This document shows positions 27,487-35,526 of a DNA stretch of 64,000 bases, in pieces. The notes below the pieces were generated by a model that was given only the letters and a program-made list of their open reading frames with translations, ran no database searches and was not told where the DNA came from. Origin of the DNA: CAVONV01 sp963697355 (GTDB taxonomy: Bacteria; Acidobacteriota; Vicinamibacteria; Marinacidobacterales; DATDRI01); the NCBI GenBank assembly GCA_963697355.1, contig CAVONV010000008.1:210673-274672 (forward strand), in the 5' to 3' direction. The position numbers and the translations under genes are program-made. Every line of letters starts with the position of its first letter. The first letter of the stretch is position 1.

Positions 27487-27754
27487 TCCGGCGTGGCTCG
27501 GGCCTGCGGTACATCCGGGTGAAGTTTTGCGGGAGGAGTTCCTTGTGCCTCTCGGTCTCACTCAGGTGAAGGCCGCGGAGGAACTCGGAATGTCCGTGAA
27601 TCGTGTGAACGAGCTCGTCCTGGGCAAGCGAGGAGTCACCGCGGACACGGCACTTCGACTCGCACGCCGGTTCAAAACGACACCGCAGTTCTGGATGCAC
27701 TTGCAGGCCGACTGGGATTTGCACCAGGCGATCAAGAAGAACTCGGCGGCGTGA
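27449..27754 (+). CDS. higA: HigA antitoxin (XRE family)
   Basis: A 101-residue HigA antitoxin. WLGPAVHPGEVLREEFLVPL and GLTQVKAAEELGMSVNRVNE LVLGKRGVTADTALRLA form a helix-turn-helix, followed by FKTTPQFWMHLQADWDLHQA, typical of the family. It binds HigB and probably the inverted repeat at 27162-27180. It overlaps higB, so production is coupled. Confidence 0.92.
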   Translation: MPTKSAAKTITRDPAWLGPAVHPGEVLREEFLVPLGLTQVKAAEELGMSVNRVNELVLGKRGVTADTALRLARRFKTTPQFWMHLQADWDLHQAIKKNSAA

Positions 27755-27848
27755 TAGGTTAACTCAGCCGCTTCCCCATACCCGTGCTCCGCGAAAACCT
27801 CGTACCGTGTTGAGAGCGGAGCGCTGGAGGGGCAGACAACGCTCAGCG

Positions 27849-28856
27849 TCAATTGTTGGGCAAGGACCTCAGCAGGGAAGTCCTAAAAATCGAGGGCGCT
27901 ATCGCTCGTGGTCGCCGCTCTTCGTTAATGCAAACGGCGCGCGCAACGTGGTCGAGAGCGCAGGCAATGGCGCGCCAACTTTTGACAAGTGCGTTGCCCG
28001 TTTTCTTCTCCGCTTGATTGACGCCGACCCCGCCGTAGCGCGAAGTCGTATCCAGAGCTTCGAGGACTTCGCCGGCGACGGAGATCGAGAATTGTGTGGG
28101 GCGGAGCCGGCCGTTGACGCGCGCGAGCACGCCGTCGTCGCTTGCTTCGAGCTGAGCAACCAGGCCGGTATCGAAAGCCTGGCCGAGCTTGCTCTCGAAA
28201 GGCCAGTCCTTAGACGCGGTCCACACCGCCCCATTTAGGGGTACCTGAGCTTCGCCGAGGTTGATGAGGGATCCCGGGGGCAGGTCCACCATCTCTCGAC
28301 AGTGGTCACCACCGCACCCGCGTTGGCCGCAGAGCTTCGGATCTAGATAAGAGGCGTGCTTCCCGGCCGAGATCCAAACAAGAGGGCCGCTAGATCGCGC
28401 GCCGAGGGTTGCGGCGGGTGCAGCGTTGCTCGTGTCGCACACCGTCCCTTCGTGCGCCGCCGCGTACCAATACAACGCCTTCCAACCCTCGTTCTCGCTC
28501 GGCACGAGCAGTGCCACGACACGTTCCACATCGAGCGGATGTGATGCAATCACGCCACAGTCCTTTTCCCACAAATGGTAGTATTGGAGCTCCAGCGCTG
28601 TAACGCCGGGCCCCAACGCCGCCGACGGCGAGACGCGGGCGTAGATCGTCGCATTGTGCTCCTGTACGCGCGGCTTCACCGAGTAAGCCTCGAACTCCGC
28701 AGGAACCTGAGCGCATTCGTCAGTGTTCACAAGAAAATGAGGGCGGAACTGCTCGATGAGGGCTTTCTCGAGCATATCGCTCACGCCGTCGCGATCTAGA
28801 TCGGCAACGCCACCGAGCGAGCCCAAAACGATACCCAGCGAAAGAAGCGTATACAT
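27849..28856 (-). CDS. Conserved secreted protein, unknown function
   Basis: A 335-residue protein with an N-terminal hydrophobic signal (residues 1-17). The middle has ALELQYYHLWEKDCGVIASH PLDVERV, LVPSENEGWKALYWYAAAHE and VWISAGKHASYLDPKLCGQR GCGGDHC. The paired Cys suggest disulfides, fitting an exported location. The pattern faintly recalls Vps62-like proteins. No clear ribosome site. The C-terminal about 60 residues are rich in Arg and may run past the original end. Function not known. Confidence 0.65.
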   Translation of the reverse strand: MYTLLSLGIVLGSLGGVADLDRDGVSDMLEKALIEQFRPHFLVNTDECAQVPAEFEAYSVKPRVQEHNATIYARVSPSAALGPGVTALELQYYHLWEKDCGVIASHPLDVERVVALLVPSENEGWKALYWYAAAHEGTVCDTSNAAPAATLGARSSGPLVWISAGKHASYLDPKLCGQRGCGGDHCREMVDLPPGSLINLGEAQVPLNGAVWTASKDWPFESKLGQAFDTGLVAQLEASDDGVLARVNGRLRPTQFSISVAGEVLEALDTTSRYGGVGVNQAEKKTGNALVKSWRAIACALDHVARAVCINEERRPRAIAPSIFRTSLLRSLPNN

Positions 28857-29074
28857 CCATCAATCTTAAGGCGAGACTGGTAGCCGGTGCCAACCTCTTC
28901 TCTTCAGTGGATCCGTCGGTGCACTGCCCGGCCGTATGGAAGAAGACGTCGCGAAGGGATGATTGCTCGTCAACCGGGCTTGTTGGGAAATATTTTCGCG
29001 TAGGCTTCGATCACCTCCTTGAGATCTCAGCGTGGGAGAAATAGAGAGCGTTGGGATTCACGAGGCAAATAGCC
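28857..29074. other. Intergenic, no gene seen
   Basis: Between the secreted protein and a decayed toxin. Nothing recognised. Confidence 0.35.
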
Positions 29075-29262
29075 GGAGCGCCCATCGTGAAACGGTGTGC
29101 GGTTGCGTAATGGTTGGATCGTGACCACAGAAGACTTGGCGGAGGAAATCTTCGTCGGCTCTTTCCAGTCCCCCTTGCGCCGCGTGGGCACCCTGGTGCC
29201 CGTTTATCGGTCAACCGCCGCGCCAAGGCGGGTGATAGGGGCATGTCGACGAGGAATCCCAT
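29075..29262 (-). pseudogene. DUF5615 PIN-like toxin remnant
   Basis: From an ATG at 29262: MGFLVDMPLSPALARRLTDK is the usual start of DUF5615 toxins (Asp5 is the first acidic residue of the PIN-like site). The next part continues in another frame as GLERADEDFLRQVFCG, so one shift breaks it. A functional member is at 45023. Confidence 0.6.
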
Positions 29263-29395
29263 CGAGACACTTCGAGCGTTTCCTCTTCCACCAGGTAGGC
29301 CACGTAACGCAGCGCCTCCTCGTCGCAAAGTTCCTCCAAACGAATTCCAATGACCGCGCCTTTCCTGCTCGCCTCGCGGGAAATCGCCTCAACTT
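29263..29395 (-). pseudogene. Probable antitoxin fragment upstream of DUF5615
   Basis: The frame reads SRKGAVIGIRLEELCDEEAL RYVAYLVEEETLEVS and runs into the DUF5615 start. Its size and position fit the cognate antitoxin of that toxin, but I do not recognise the family with certainty. The start is fused to the HicA-like frame. Confidence 0.4.
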
Positions 29396-29566
29396 TTCTC
29401 CTGTCACGCGATTGAGAATTCTGAGAGTCGTATATTCGTTTATCTCTTTGTGCCGAGGTATAGCAATTTCATTGACACCGTTCGACCAAGCCGTAAGCTT
29501 TCCACTTTCTCGAACGATCCTCCAACCCAATTGTCGGAGCTGTTTTTCGAGTTCTCGAAGCTTCAC
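29396..29566 (-). pseudogene. HicA-like toxin, 3' disrupted
   Basis: From the GTG at 29566: VKLRELEKQLRQLGWRIVRE, WSNGVNEIAIPRHKEINEYT TLRIL. This is the HicA double-stranded-RNA-binding-like fold, but the usual catalytic-loop His in the HxxW motif is replaced (SGKLTAW). After about 52 residues it merges with the next fragment. An inverted repeat (29575-29594) lies just upstream. Confidence 0.55.
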
Positions 29567-29574
29567 AGGTGCGT

Positions 29575-29594
29575 TGTACCCATAGAAGGGTACA
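29575..29594 (-). promoter_or_regulatory. Operator-like inverted repeat upstream of HicA-like gene
   Basis: TGTACCC (29575-29581), a 6-base spacer and GGGTACA (29588-29594): a perfect 7-base inverted repeat starting nine bases before the GTG start. It sits where a ribosome site or operator would be, so it may repress the toxin gene. Confidence 0.5.
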
Positions 29595-29670
29595 GCCGCA
29601 AACGACAATTGCATACGCCCTCCCAAGTCCGAGCATCCTCAGACGAGTTTGCAGATTAAAACGACGACAT

Positions 29671-29990
29671 GTTTCTAGCATGAGATGACGTTCTAAGGAA
29701 CAACGTGCTGTCCTGAGGCAATGACGTGTCGGTTTAGGGAACAACCTGCAAGCGGGTGACTTGGTGACATCGGTCACCTGTGGTAGATTCGCCCGCAACA
29801 ACCGGTTTCGGCAAAACCAATGGATTTGGAAAACCCCGCCTTCGCGTCGTTACTTGGAGAAATAGATATTAAAGATGGGTTGGAGCATTCGAGCATTCTT
29901 GGTCAATGAAGCCGGCGGAATCCGGAGGTTTCCCTATGCTCGGTTCGAGCGTCTGTGGAACGGTGACCCGGCCGAGCAAATGCCGGACTT
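29671..29990 (+). repeat. Dispersed promoter/leader repeat, copy 3 (best preserved)
   Basis: Contains the full set: TTCTAGCATGAGATGA, two similar AAGGAACAACGTGC / AGGGAACAACCTGC boxes about 38 bases apart, promoter and operator, leader, and the start of an intact 142-aa gene. Compare copy 1 (3645-3958), copy 2 (7849-7957) and the 5' trace at 45780-45823. Confidence 0.8.
29755..29789 (+). promoter_or_regulatory. Promoter and operator of repeat copy 3
   Basis: GGTGAC (29755-29760), -35 TTGGTG (29761-29766), GTCACC (29773-29778) and -10 TAGATT (29784-29789) with a 17-base spacer. Arms and spacing equal copy 2. It should drive the 142-aa gene that starts 86 bases downstream. Confidence 0.68.
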
Positions 29991-30303
29991 TGCCGGACGA
30001 TTCCTTTGTGTCGCCATTGCCTACATCGAAACTCACGATAGAAGACCGTTGTGCATACGGCACGTGGACTACGTGCGACTAAAATTGGATAAAAAGGGGC
30101 GAATCGCCAAAGATTGGATTCAGTCCTCCATGAGGCTCGCCGCGGATAGCGTCGATTGGGCTTGGCTTCGAAAAGAATCGGCCGGTCCCAAAAATCTTAT
30201 TCCTGCCGAACATTTGTTCTCACGAAAACGGTACAAACAAGAGTTTAGCTGGGAGCCCACCAAGCCCCAGAAAGATGAAATTGTGAATAGGTCTCTGATG
30301 TAA
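29875..30303 (+). CDS. Uncharacterised 142-aa protein behind the repeated promoter
   Basis: MGWSIRAFLVNEAGGIRRFP, GDPAEQMPDFAGRFLCVAIA YIETHDRRP, RHVDYVRLKLDKKGRIAKDW, ending KQEFSWEPTKPQKDEIVNRS. It looks soluble and mixed alpha/beta; no family recognised. Its first about 37 codons are also in copy 1 (3846), so gene and promoter were duplicated as a unit. No strong ribosome site is seen directly before the ATG (TTAAAG). Since a LytTR gene lies divergently in copy 1, LytTR control of this gene is possible. Confidence 0.65.
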   Translation: MGWSIRAFLVNEAGGIRRFPYARFERLWNGDPAEQMPDFAGRFLCVAIAYIETHDRRPLCIRHVDYVRLKLDKKGRIAKDWIQSSMRLAADSVDWAWLRKESAGPKNLIPAEHLFSRKRYKQEFSWEPTKPQKDEIVNRSLM

Positions 30304-30385
30304 GAGGGCTCTAGCCTGCGCCCTGTTAGGCAGCTGCGAAAAGCAGCTCAGCGTTGTTGCGAATAACGGGAACGGAATATCGACC

Positions 30386-30612
30386 ATGACCATGCTTGCT
30401 TTTCATGCTCTGTTCCCGGAAGAGGCCGAGAACGAGTACCGCTCGGTCCATCCCATGAACGACGACTCCTTGCCGAGCCATACGTTCGTTTTGTCCGAAG
30501 CTTACTGCGTCGAGCCCGATTGCGACTGCCGCCGGGTCATGCTGAACGTGCTGGACACGGAGACCGACACGCACGTGGCGACGATCAACTACAAGTTCGA
30601 GCATTCCCATCA
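30386..30612 (+). pseudogene. Cys-rich conserved protein, 3' truncated by module duplication
   Basis: MLAFHALFPEEAENEYRSVH, SEAYCVEPDCDCRRVMLNVL, THVATINYKFE: the start of a conserved bacterial family with CxxxxCxC. Similarity stops at about residue 75, exactly where the duplicated module on the other strand begins (about 30612). The rest of the frame to 30715 is antisense module sequence. Confidence 0.6.
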
Positions 30613-30876
30613 AACGATGCCCGCGAGCAAAACGCCGCGCTCCGAGTTCCATAGCTTCCAGAGATCGCCCTCTCGGGCGATTTCCATCTCCTCTTCGGAC
30701 GGGTCGAGAATGTAGACGACGCCCTCACGATAGGTTCGTTCCAGAAGGAGGAGTCTGGGACCGTCCGGCCTCCTGAGCAGTGCGGTCGCGAGCGTTGTCG
30801 CGTGTCTGCGTATCTCGATCTCGAGTCCGGCCAGCTCGCCGAGTAGCTCGATGAGAGAGTTCGTTGTGGATTCCAT
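30610..30876 (-). CDS. Second copy of the 88-aa module protein
   Basis: ESTTNSLIELLGELAGLEIE, IRRHATTLATALLRRPDGPR, LLLLERTYREGVVYILDPSE: almost the same as the protein at 25032-25298. The ribosome-site region AAGGAGCCC is kept. The frame is intact, but its usual partner upstream is cut to its last about 60 codons. Confidence 0.7.
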   Translation of the reverse strand: MESTTNSLIELLGELAGLEIEIRRHATTLATALLRRPDGPRLLLLERTYREGVVYILDPSEEEMEIAREGDLWKLWNSERGVLLAGIV

Positions 30877-30929
30877 CACGGGGCTCCTTCGCATGCGAGA
30901 AGAACGACCGGCTCCATTCACCGTTCCTC

Positions 30930-31122
30930 TCACCTCAATCCGTAAAGGTAGAGAAGGGCAGCGTAGCCGCTCGGGAGAATCTGCGGAGGTTTCTCCAGAG
31001 TGCTGTATCGAGAAGCCATCTCGAGAAAAAATCGCGAATGAAAGAATGCTTCGACAATGGGGCGGGTTGCGCTCGTCCATTCCTTATTGTCCTCGAACCG
31101 AAACTCCTTTCGCGCCGCGGAA
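30930..31122 (-). pseudogene. C-terminal remnant of the module's first gene (second copy)
   Basis: KEFRFEDNKEWTSATRPIVE, AFFHSRFFLEMASRYSTLEK, SGYAALLYLYGLR match the end of the 25351-26061 protein. The N-terminal 175 residues with the Cys cluster are missing; the break is immediately downstream of a ribbon-helix-helix antitoxin gene stop. Confidence 0.8.
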
Positions 31123-31128
31123 GGTCTG

Positions 31129-31365
31129 TCACTCGATTGCTTTTCGATCACGCAGAACTTGTTGTAGTGCGGCTTCGGCCTCTTCTTCCGAGTAACGTGT
31201 CAAAAGAGACTCGAAGGTAGACCTCTGACGCTTCAAATCATCGATGGCTGTAACTCTGCTTAGAGCGAAAACGATGTACTGATTCACCGATACTCCTTCG
31301 CGTTTTGCGCACTCCGCCAGAAGCGCATGGAGGCTATCGGGGACTCTTAGTGTCATTCTCGCCAT
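31129..31365 (-). CDS. Ribbon-helix-helix antitoxin-like protein
   Basis: A 78-residue protein: MARMTLRVPDSLHALLAECA KREGVSVNQYIVFALSRVTA, the HicB/Arc-type ribbon-helix-helix DNA-binding fold with a basic N-terminal strand, followed by an acidic helical tail (YSEEEAEAALQQVL). AAAGAG lies upstream. No toxin gene is adjacent; the position where one would lie is occupied by the duplicated module remnant, so it may be an orphan. Confidence 0.72.
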   Translation of the reverse strand: MARMTLRVPDSLHALLAECAKREGVSVNQYIVFALSRVTAIDDLKRQRSTFESLLTRYSEEEAEAALQQVLRDRKAIE

Positions 31366-31657
31366 GGTCTAACTCTTTTCTAACGCCGAGCCGCACCCGG
31401 TCAAATAACAGTCTGCTCCAGTCTCAGAACAAAATCGCCATGGTTCAACCATTGACTTTCCCGATCTTCGACCGGGCCGTCGAGTGCGGGGCGCCGGAAG
31501 GGCAGAGAACTCTCATTGTGGCAGCCACCGCGACGCTATTGGCAGCAGCTGATAGAAATCTGTTTTTTCTATAACTATTCTCTTGGGGAGTTCCGGTATC
31601 CGTGTCGAGAAAAGGCGAGGGGCACTATCGAGGGCGGGTCGATGACCAGTCGCCGGT
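31366..31657. other. Gap, no gene seen
   Basis: About 290 bases with no convincing coding frame or structure. Confidence 0.35.
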
Positions 31658-32480
31658 CTACCGGCCGTCGAGCCCCATGTCCTCCAGAGTCTCCGCTGCC
31701 AGAACGCGCTCCAGATAGGTATCAAGCTCTTCAAGCGAGTCCAATGCTTCGATTCGGGCCATCGTCTTCTCTGGAATGGTCCCGAACTTCTTGGTGAGCT
31801 GGTGTTTGAGCGTCTCACGCTTCCCCTCGATCAGGCCGGACAAACGCCCTTGTTCCCGACCTTTCTCCATCATTTTCTCTGACCACGTAAGTTCCATTTC
31901 ATATGCCTCCCGATACTCCGGTCTCGAAAGTAACCTATGGAAGCTGTCCTCTTCATCGGGCTCGAGCTCGAAATAGGTCCTGATTAAATCGAGGAGCAAG
32001 TACTCCCCTGCGTCGCCGAGCCTCCCCTTCGCAACATGTTGCTCCATCAATAGCCTCAGCGTCAAACGATCTTCCACGTGATGGCGATTCATCCGCCTTC
32101 GCCAAGGCTACGGCGGACAGGTAAGTGCCGCTAAGGCTGCAGCCACAGGATTGCCCTTAGCCACATACTCTTCGGCGTCGAGCTTCGCCAGAGCCACGGT
32201 CCCGTAGCGGAACCGGAGCTGCTCTTCTCCGAAAAGCGCCTCGCGATACTGCCCGTCGGTCAATCCCTTGCCACCCTGAAGGTAGACGGTGACCGGAAAA
32301 ACCGGCACCCCATACTTGAACCTGAGAAGCGCGTAGTACTGATACATTCGGTAAGGACTGTTTTCCGAAAATGGAAATGGGTCCTCTATGGAGAGACGGC
32401 CAACACATGGATGGTCCTCCCCAGTAAAGCGGCTTTCTACGGCAATCCTTATCCAGAAGGACTCCGCCAGTTCCAGTCAC
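31658..32480 (-). pseudogene. Rpn/DUF4351-like protein, frameshifted and 5' truncated
   Basis: In one frame FPFSENSPYRMYQYYALLRF KYGVPVFPVTVYLQGGKG, then GEEQLRFRYGTVALAKLDAE EYVAKGNPVAAALAAL. After a shift near 32100 comes RLTLRLLMEQHVAKGRLGDA, a helical linker rich in Lys/Glu, and TLKHQLTKKFGTIPEKTMAR IEALDSLEELDTYLERVL, the usual DUF4351 end. These proteins are related to recombination-promoting (Rpn) nucleases. The N-terminal nuclease motif part is missing, cut near the IS6 element. Confidence 0.75.
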
Positions 32481-32542
32481 ACCATTCCACCACGGCCAGA
32501 CCAATTCCAACTACCCACGGAGCCACCTTCATCTCTTCGAAA

Positions 32543-33353
32543 GGTACTGTCAAGTTGACGTCGATCGAGCCAGTGATCCCCGCGAGCTGACTTCCTTTGC
32601 TCTCGTCAGGCGGCACACGTCTCCGTGTGCCAAGCGATGAAAGCGCGGTCTCGTAGCTCCCGATGATGGGCCGCCCCCACCAGGTGACGTCCGACACGGA
32701 AGAGATTCTGAATGACTCCATGGACCGACAGAAATCGTTGCGCTTGACCAGGGGACTTGAACTGTCGCATTTGTCGCACGCGCTGACGAGTGGATTGGTG
32801 TGAGACTTCGGCACGATTGTTCTCGTATTGTTCGGTGCTGTGAATGACGGAAGGCATGACGCTCCGGTGAGCTGCGGAATAGCTCCTCAACTTGTCGGTG
32901 ACCAACCGCCAGGGCGGGCTGCCCTGCCCCTTTAACAGCATACGAAAAAAGGCGCTTCGCAGCACGCTGGTTGCGACGCGACTGAACCAAGATATCGATC
33001 ACGTCACCATCCTGATCGACGGCACGCCAGAGATACTGCCGTTGACCCTGGATAGTGACGAATACCTCATCCGAGTACCACGTGTCACCCAGCCGGCCCT
33101 GCCGCCGCTTGAGAGAACGAGCGTAGTCGGGACCAAACTTGAAGCACCATTGGCGGACGGCTTCGTAGGAAACAGTGATGCCGCGCTGCGAAAGGAGATC
33201 CTCGACGTCCCGAAAGCTCAGGCAAAAACGGTGAGACAGCCAGACGGCGTGGCTGATGATTTCAGCCGGAAATCGATATCCTCGGTAGCTGGGAGGCTTG
33301 CTGTTCATCGGGCCATTCCATTGTGCCAGTCACCGCCTCAACTTGACAGTACC
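32543..33353 (-). mobile_element. IS6-family insertion sequence
   Basis: 811 bases bounded by perfect 15-base inverted repeats GGTACTGTCAAGTTG (32543-32557) and its complement (33339-33353). It carries one transposase gene on the minus strand. The 8 bases outside each end do not match, so no target duplication is visible, as expected if it took part in recombination. The next gene rightward starts 38 bases beyond the element. A 114-base element with the same ends is at 41545. Confidence 0.88.
32606..33308 (-). pseudogene. IS6 transposase with frame change in a T6/A6 run
   Basis: From 33308: GYRFPAEIISHAVWLSHRFC, SFRDVEDLLSQRGITVSYEA VRQWCFKFG, then DDE motif part 1 in DTWYSDEVFVTIQGQRQYLW. 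The frame then changes in six A (32945-32950) and continues PPWRLVTDKLRSYSAAHR with the second Asp, ENNRAEVSHQ with Glu, and the usual end RDRAFIAWHTETC. All three catalytic residues are present if both frames are joined, so the gene could be active by slippage or be a recent inactivation. Confidence 0.8.
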
Positions 33354-33391
33354 GGCGACGGCCTTGTGGGTACGATCAGACATGTTTTACA

Positions 33392-34651
33392 ATGCTTTGG
33401 GTTGCAGCGATTACGATGAGAGCATCTCGCTCACTGCCGGTGGCATTTGAGGATCGAACTTTCCACGACCCAGGGGATGGAACCGCCAATTCGCTGGAAA
33501 GGGCTGCACGGCACATCATCGCGGCTGCCGCCCCGAACGACAGCGGCTCTGCTCTCGCCAGGCTGAATTTGTCGGTTGGAATCGCCAAGATCCTACACGT
33601 TCAGGACACCCTTGGATATCCTCAGGACGCGTGTTTCGTGGCCACACCTGATTCGACGCCGTCACGGGAGGGGGCAAAATGGGACTGGGGACTGAGCTCG
33701 GGAGGCATGCTGTCTTGGGGCGACGGCGGCCGCTCCCTCATGTTCCTCGATCTCAATGTATCCACGGGGTGCGCCCTGGTGGGCGGCCTGCAGGGGCCTG
33801 TGGGAGAGCGGGACCTAATCGCCAGGATTACCCGCATCCGGGACAGTCTTCCGATGATCATGGGTGTGCAGGCGAGGTGGGATTACGGGAGCGGAAATCA
33901 CTTCATCAACATCTATGAGAACGCTGGCAATGCCTCACTTCCGCCTTTTGTTTTCATCGTCCACGGCAGCGGTCGTGAGGTGAAAGCGCCGAACGCATTG
34001 GGAATCGGCCTGGATTACAGGGTCAGCCCGCCGCTTGCCGGCCTCATGAAGACAGTTCCGACGCCATGGGGGCCGTGCCGGATTCTCGAAGGGCAGGCGG
34101 TTCGTGATCTTGAGGCGAGCTATCGGCTTTATCGCGACTTCGCCCTGGCAAAACAACGCTGGGTGGCCGGTGCCCTCTTCGGGCGCTTCACGCAAATCTG
34201 CAATGAAATCCACCACGGGTTCGTAAATGCTAATTGCGCTGTCCTGGGTTGCTACCGTTTTCATCCGGAGGACGAAACGCTGTTCCCGATCACCCTCCGC
34301 GCCGATCTGCCCGCTTTCCTGGTGAAAGGGCAAAACAACTTGGACCGGGAAGTCGCACAGGTGTCGCCGGATCTGGCATCGCTTCTCACGGACCGCGTCG
34401 CTTCGGCCAACGTACTGCCGCATGGGGGCGGAATGACCTACCCGCAGGTCTCCGGGGTCGAAGCGGTGCTGCAGGGAGAGGCCGCTCGGCGGTACGCGCT
34501 CAGGGGTCCGGATGGGAGCCGATTCACGGTTAAAGATCTTCGCGGGCTCGAGTGCCGTATGCGGGGAATGGAAGTGATGGAACTGGTGGAAAGGGCGCGC
34601 CTTGGAAAGGTTGTGGCCGTTCTGCGCCCGTTGCTGTCGCTGACGACGTGA
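33392..34651 (+). CDS. Divergent RtcB-like protein
   Basis: A 419-residue protein with the outline of the RtcB RNA ligase family (my alignment by eye): VSTGC (Cys127) at the VDIGCG position, GSGNH (166-170) for GTGNH, VHGSGR (His191) for LHSGSR, EIHH (274-275) for NCHHNY, and LPHGGG (His344) where SHGAGR carries the guanylated His. The DxHxG and DxGCG acidic residues are not conserved (QDTLG; S at the Asp site), so metal binding or substrate may differ. It starts 38 bases after IS6, with no good ribosome site, so its N-terminus may be altered. It is first of five overlapping genes. Confidence 0.6.
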   Translation: MLWVAAITMRASRSLPVAFEDRTFHDPGDGTANSLERAARHIIAAAAPNDSGSALARLNLSVGIAKILHVQDTLGYPQDACFVATPDSTPSREGAKWDWGLSSGGMLSWGDGGRSLMFLDLNVSTGCALVGGLQGPVGERDLIARITRIRDSLPMIMGVQARWDYGSGNHFINIYENAGNASLPPFVFIVHGSGREVKAPNALGIGLDYRVSPPLAGLMKTVPTPWGPCRILEGQAVRDLEASYRLYRDFALAKQRWVAGALFGRFTQICNEIHHGFVNANCAVLGCYRFHPEDETLFPITLRADLPAFLVKGQNNLDREVAQVSPDLASLLTDRVASANVLPHGGGMTYPQVSGVEAVLQGEAARRYALRGPDGSRFTVKDLRGLECRMRGMEVMELVERARLGKVVAVLRPLLSLTT

Positions 34652-34656
34652 ATCCA

Positions 34657-35526
34657 ATGATCGCAGTTCATGCGTTCACGAATATGTTGCCTGTCAGCCT
34701 GGATGCAACAGGGAAGCGTGTTCCACGGCTCTGTGCCACGGTGCAAAATCTAGTGCGGCTTCCGTCGCGGGCGTCGTTGCCCGACGGCATCGTTGCCGAC
34801 ACGACCCGGCCCAGCGAGCGAATCCTGGCGTACTTCTTTCACAATGTCCTCAGGCACTATCGCGCAAGTCCGCTGTACAAATTCATGCGGGCAACGTTTC
34901 GACCGGGGGACCTTTTCCTGGATGTGGGGGCCCACCTGGGACTGTACGGCTACCTCGCAACGAAATTGGGTGCTGAAGCGATCGTAATGGAACCCGATCC
35001 GATTCATAGCGCGTTTCTGGAACGAAACAGCCATTTGCTCCGAAAGGTGTTCTCCTGTGCTGCGGCGGACAGCGCGGGAACCGCTCCTTTTTTTTGTGGC
35101 GGGTGTGACAATACGGGCGGCGGGTCCTTGGTGGCGAGCGCAGAAGCGTGGGAAGCGAGCGGGTACTCAAGCACTACGACTGTTCAAACAGCCCGAATCG
35201 ATTCAGTCATCGAGCCGGAGCTGTGGCCCCGTGTGGCCCTGATCAAGATCGATGTGGAGGGCGGCGAGGTCGCAGCCTTGCGCGGCATTGGAGCCGCGCT
35301 AGATCGGTACCTGTTCGATGTCTGGTGCGAGGTCCGGGGCGACAACTCCGACCGGAACCCGGGATCGTACCGGGAAGTCTGTCGCATCGCCGCCGCGTCC
35401 GGGTACTCGCCCTACTTCTTTGATGGCGTACGGATGGAGCCGTTTGAGCCCCGTCATGTCCGCCGGGTATTCGACCTGCTTTTGACCAAGAGAAATGGGG
35501 CGGCGGGGGGAAATGGGAAGCAATAG
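34657..35526 (+). CDS. FkbM-family methyltransferase
   Basis: A 289-residue SAM-dependent methyltransferase. Motif I is LFLDVGAHLGLYGYLATKLG (residues 86-105), then AIVMEPDPIHSAFLERNSHL and VALIKIDVEGGEVAALRGIG, the FkbM end motif. FkbM enzymes O-methylate sugars or natural products. The start is five bases after the RtcB-like stop and its end overlaps the next gene by 14 bases. It is cytoplasmic. Confidence 0.88.
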   Translation: MIAVHAFTNMLPVSLDATGKRVPRLCATVQNLVRLPSRASLPDGIVADTTRPSERILAYFFHNVLRHYRASPLYKFMRATFRPGDLFLDVGAHLGLYGYLATKLGAEAIVMEPDPIHSAFLERNSHLLRKVFSCAAADSAGTAPFFCGGCDNTGGGSLVASAEAWEASGYSSTTTVQTARIDSVIEPELWPRVALIKIDVEGGEVAALRGIGAALDRYLFDVWCEVRGDNSDRNPGSYREVCRIAAASGYSPYFFDGVRMEPFEPRHVRRVFDLLLTKRNGAAGGNGKQ

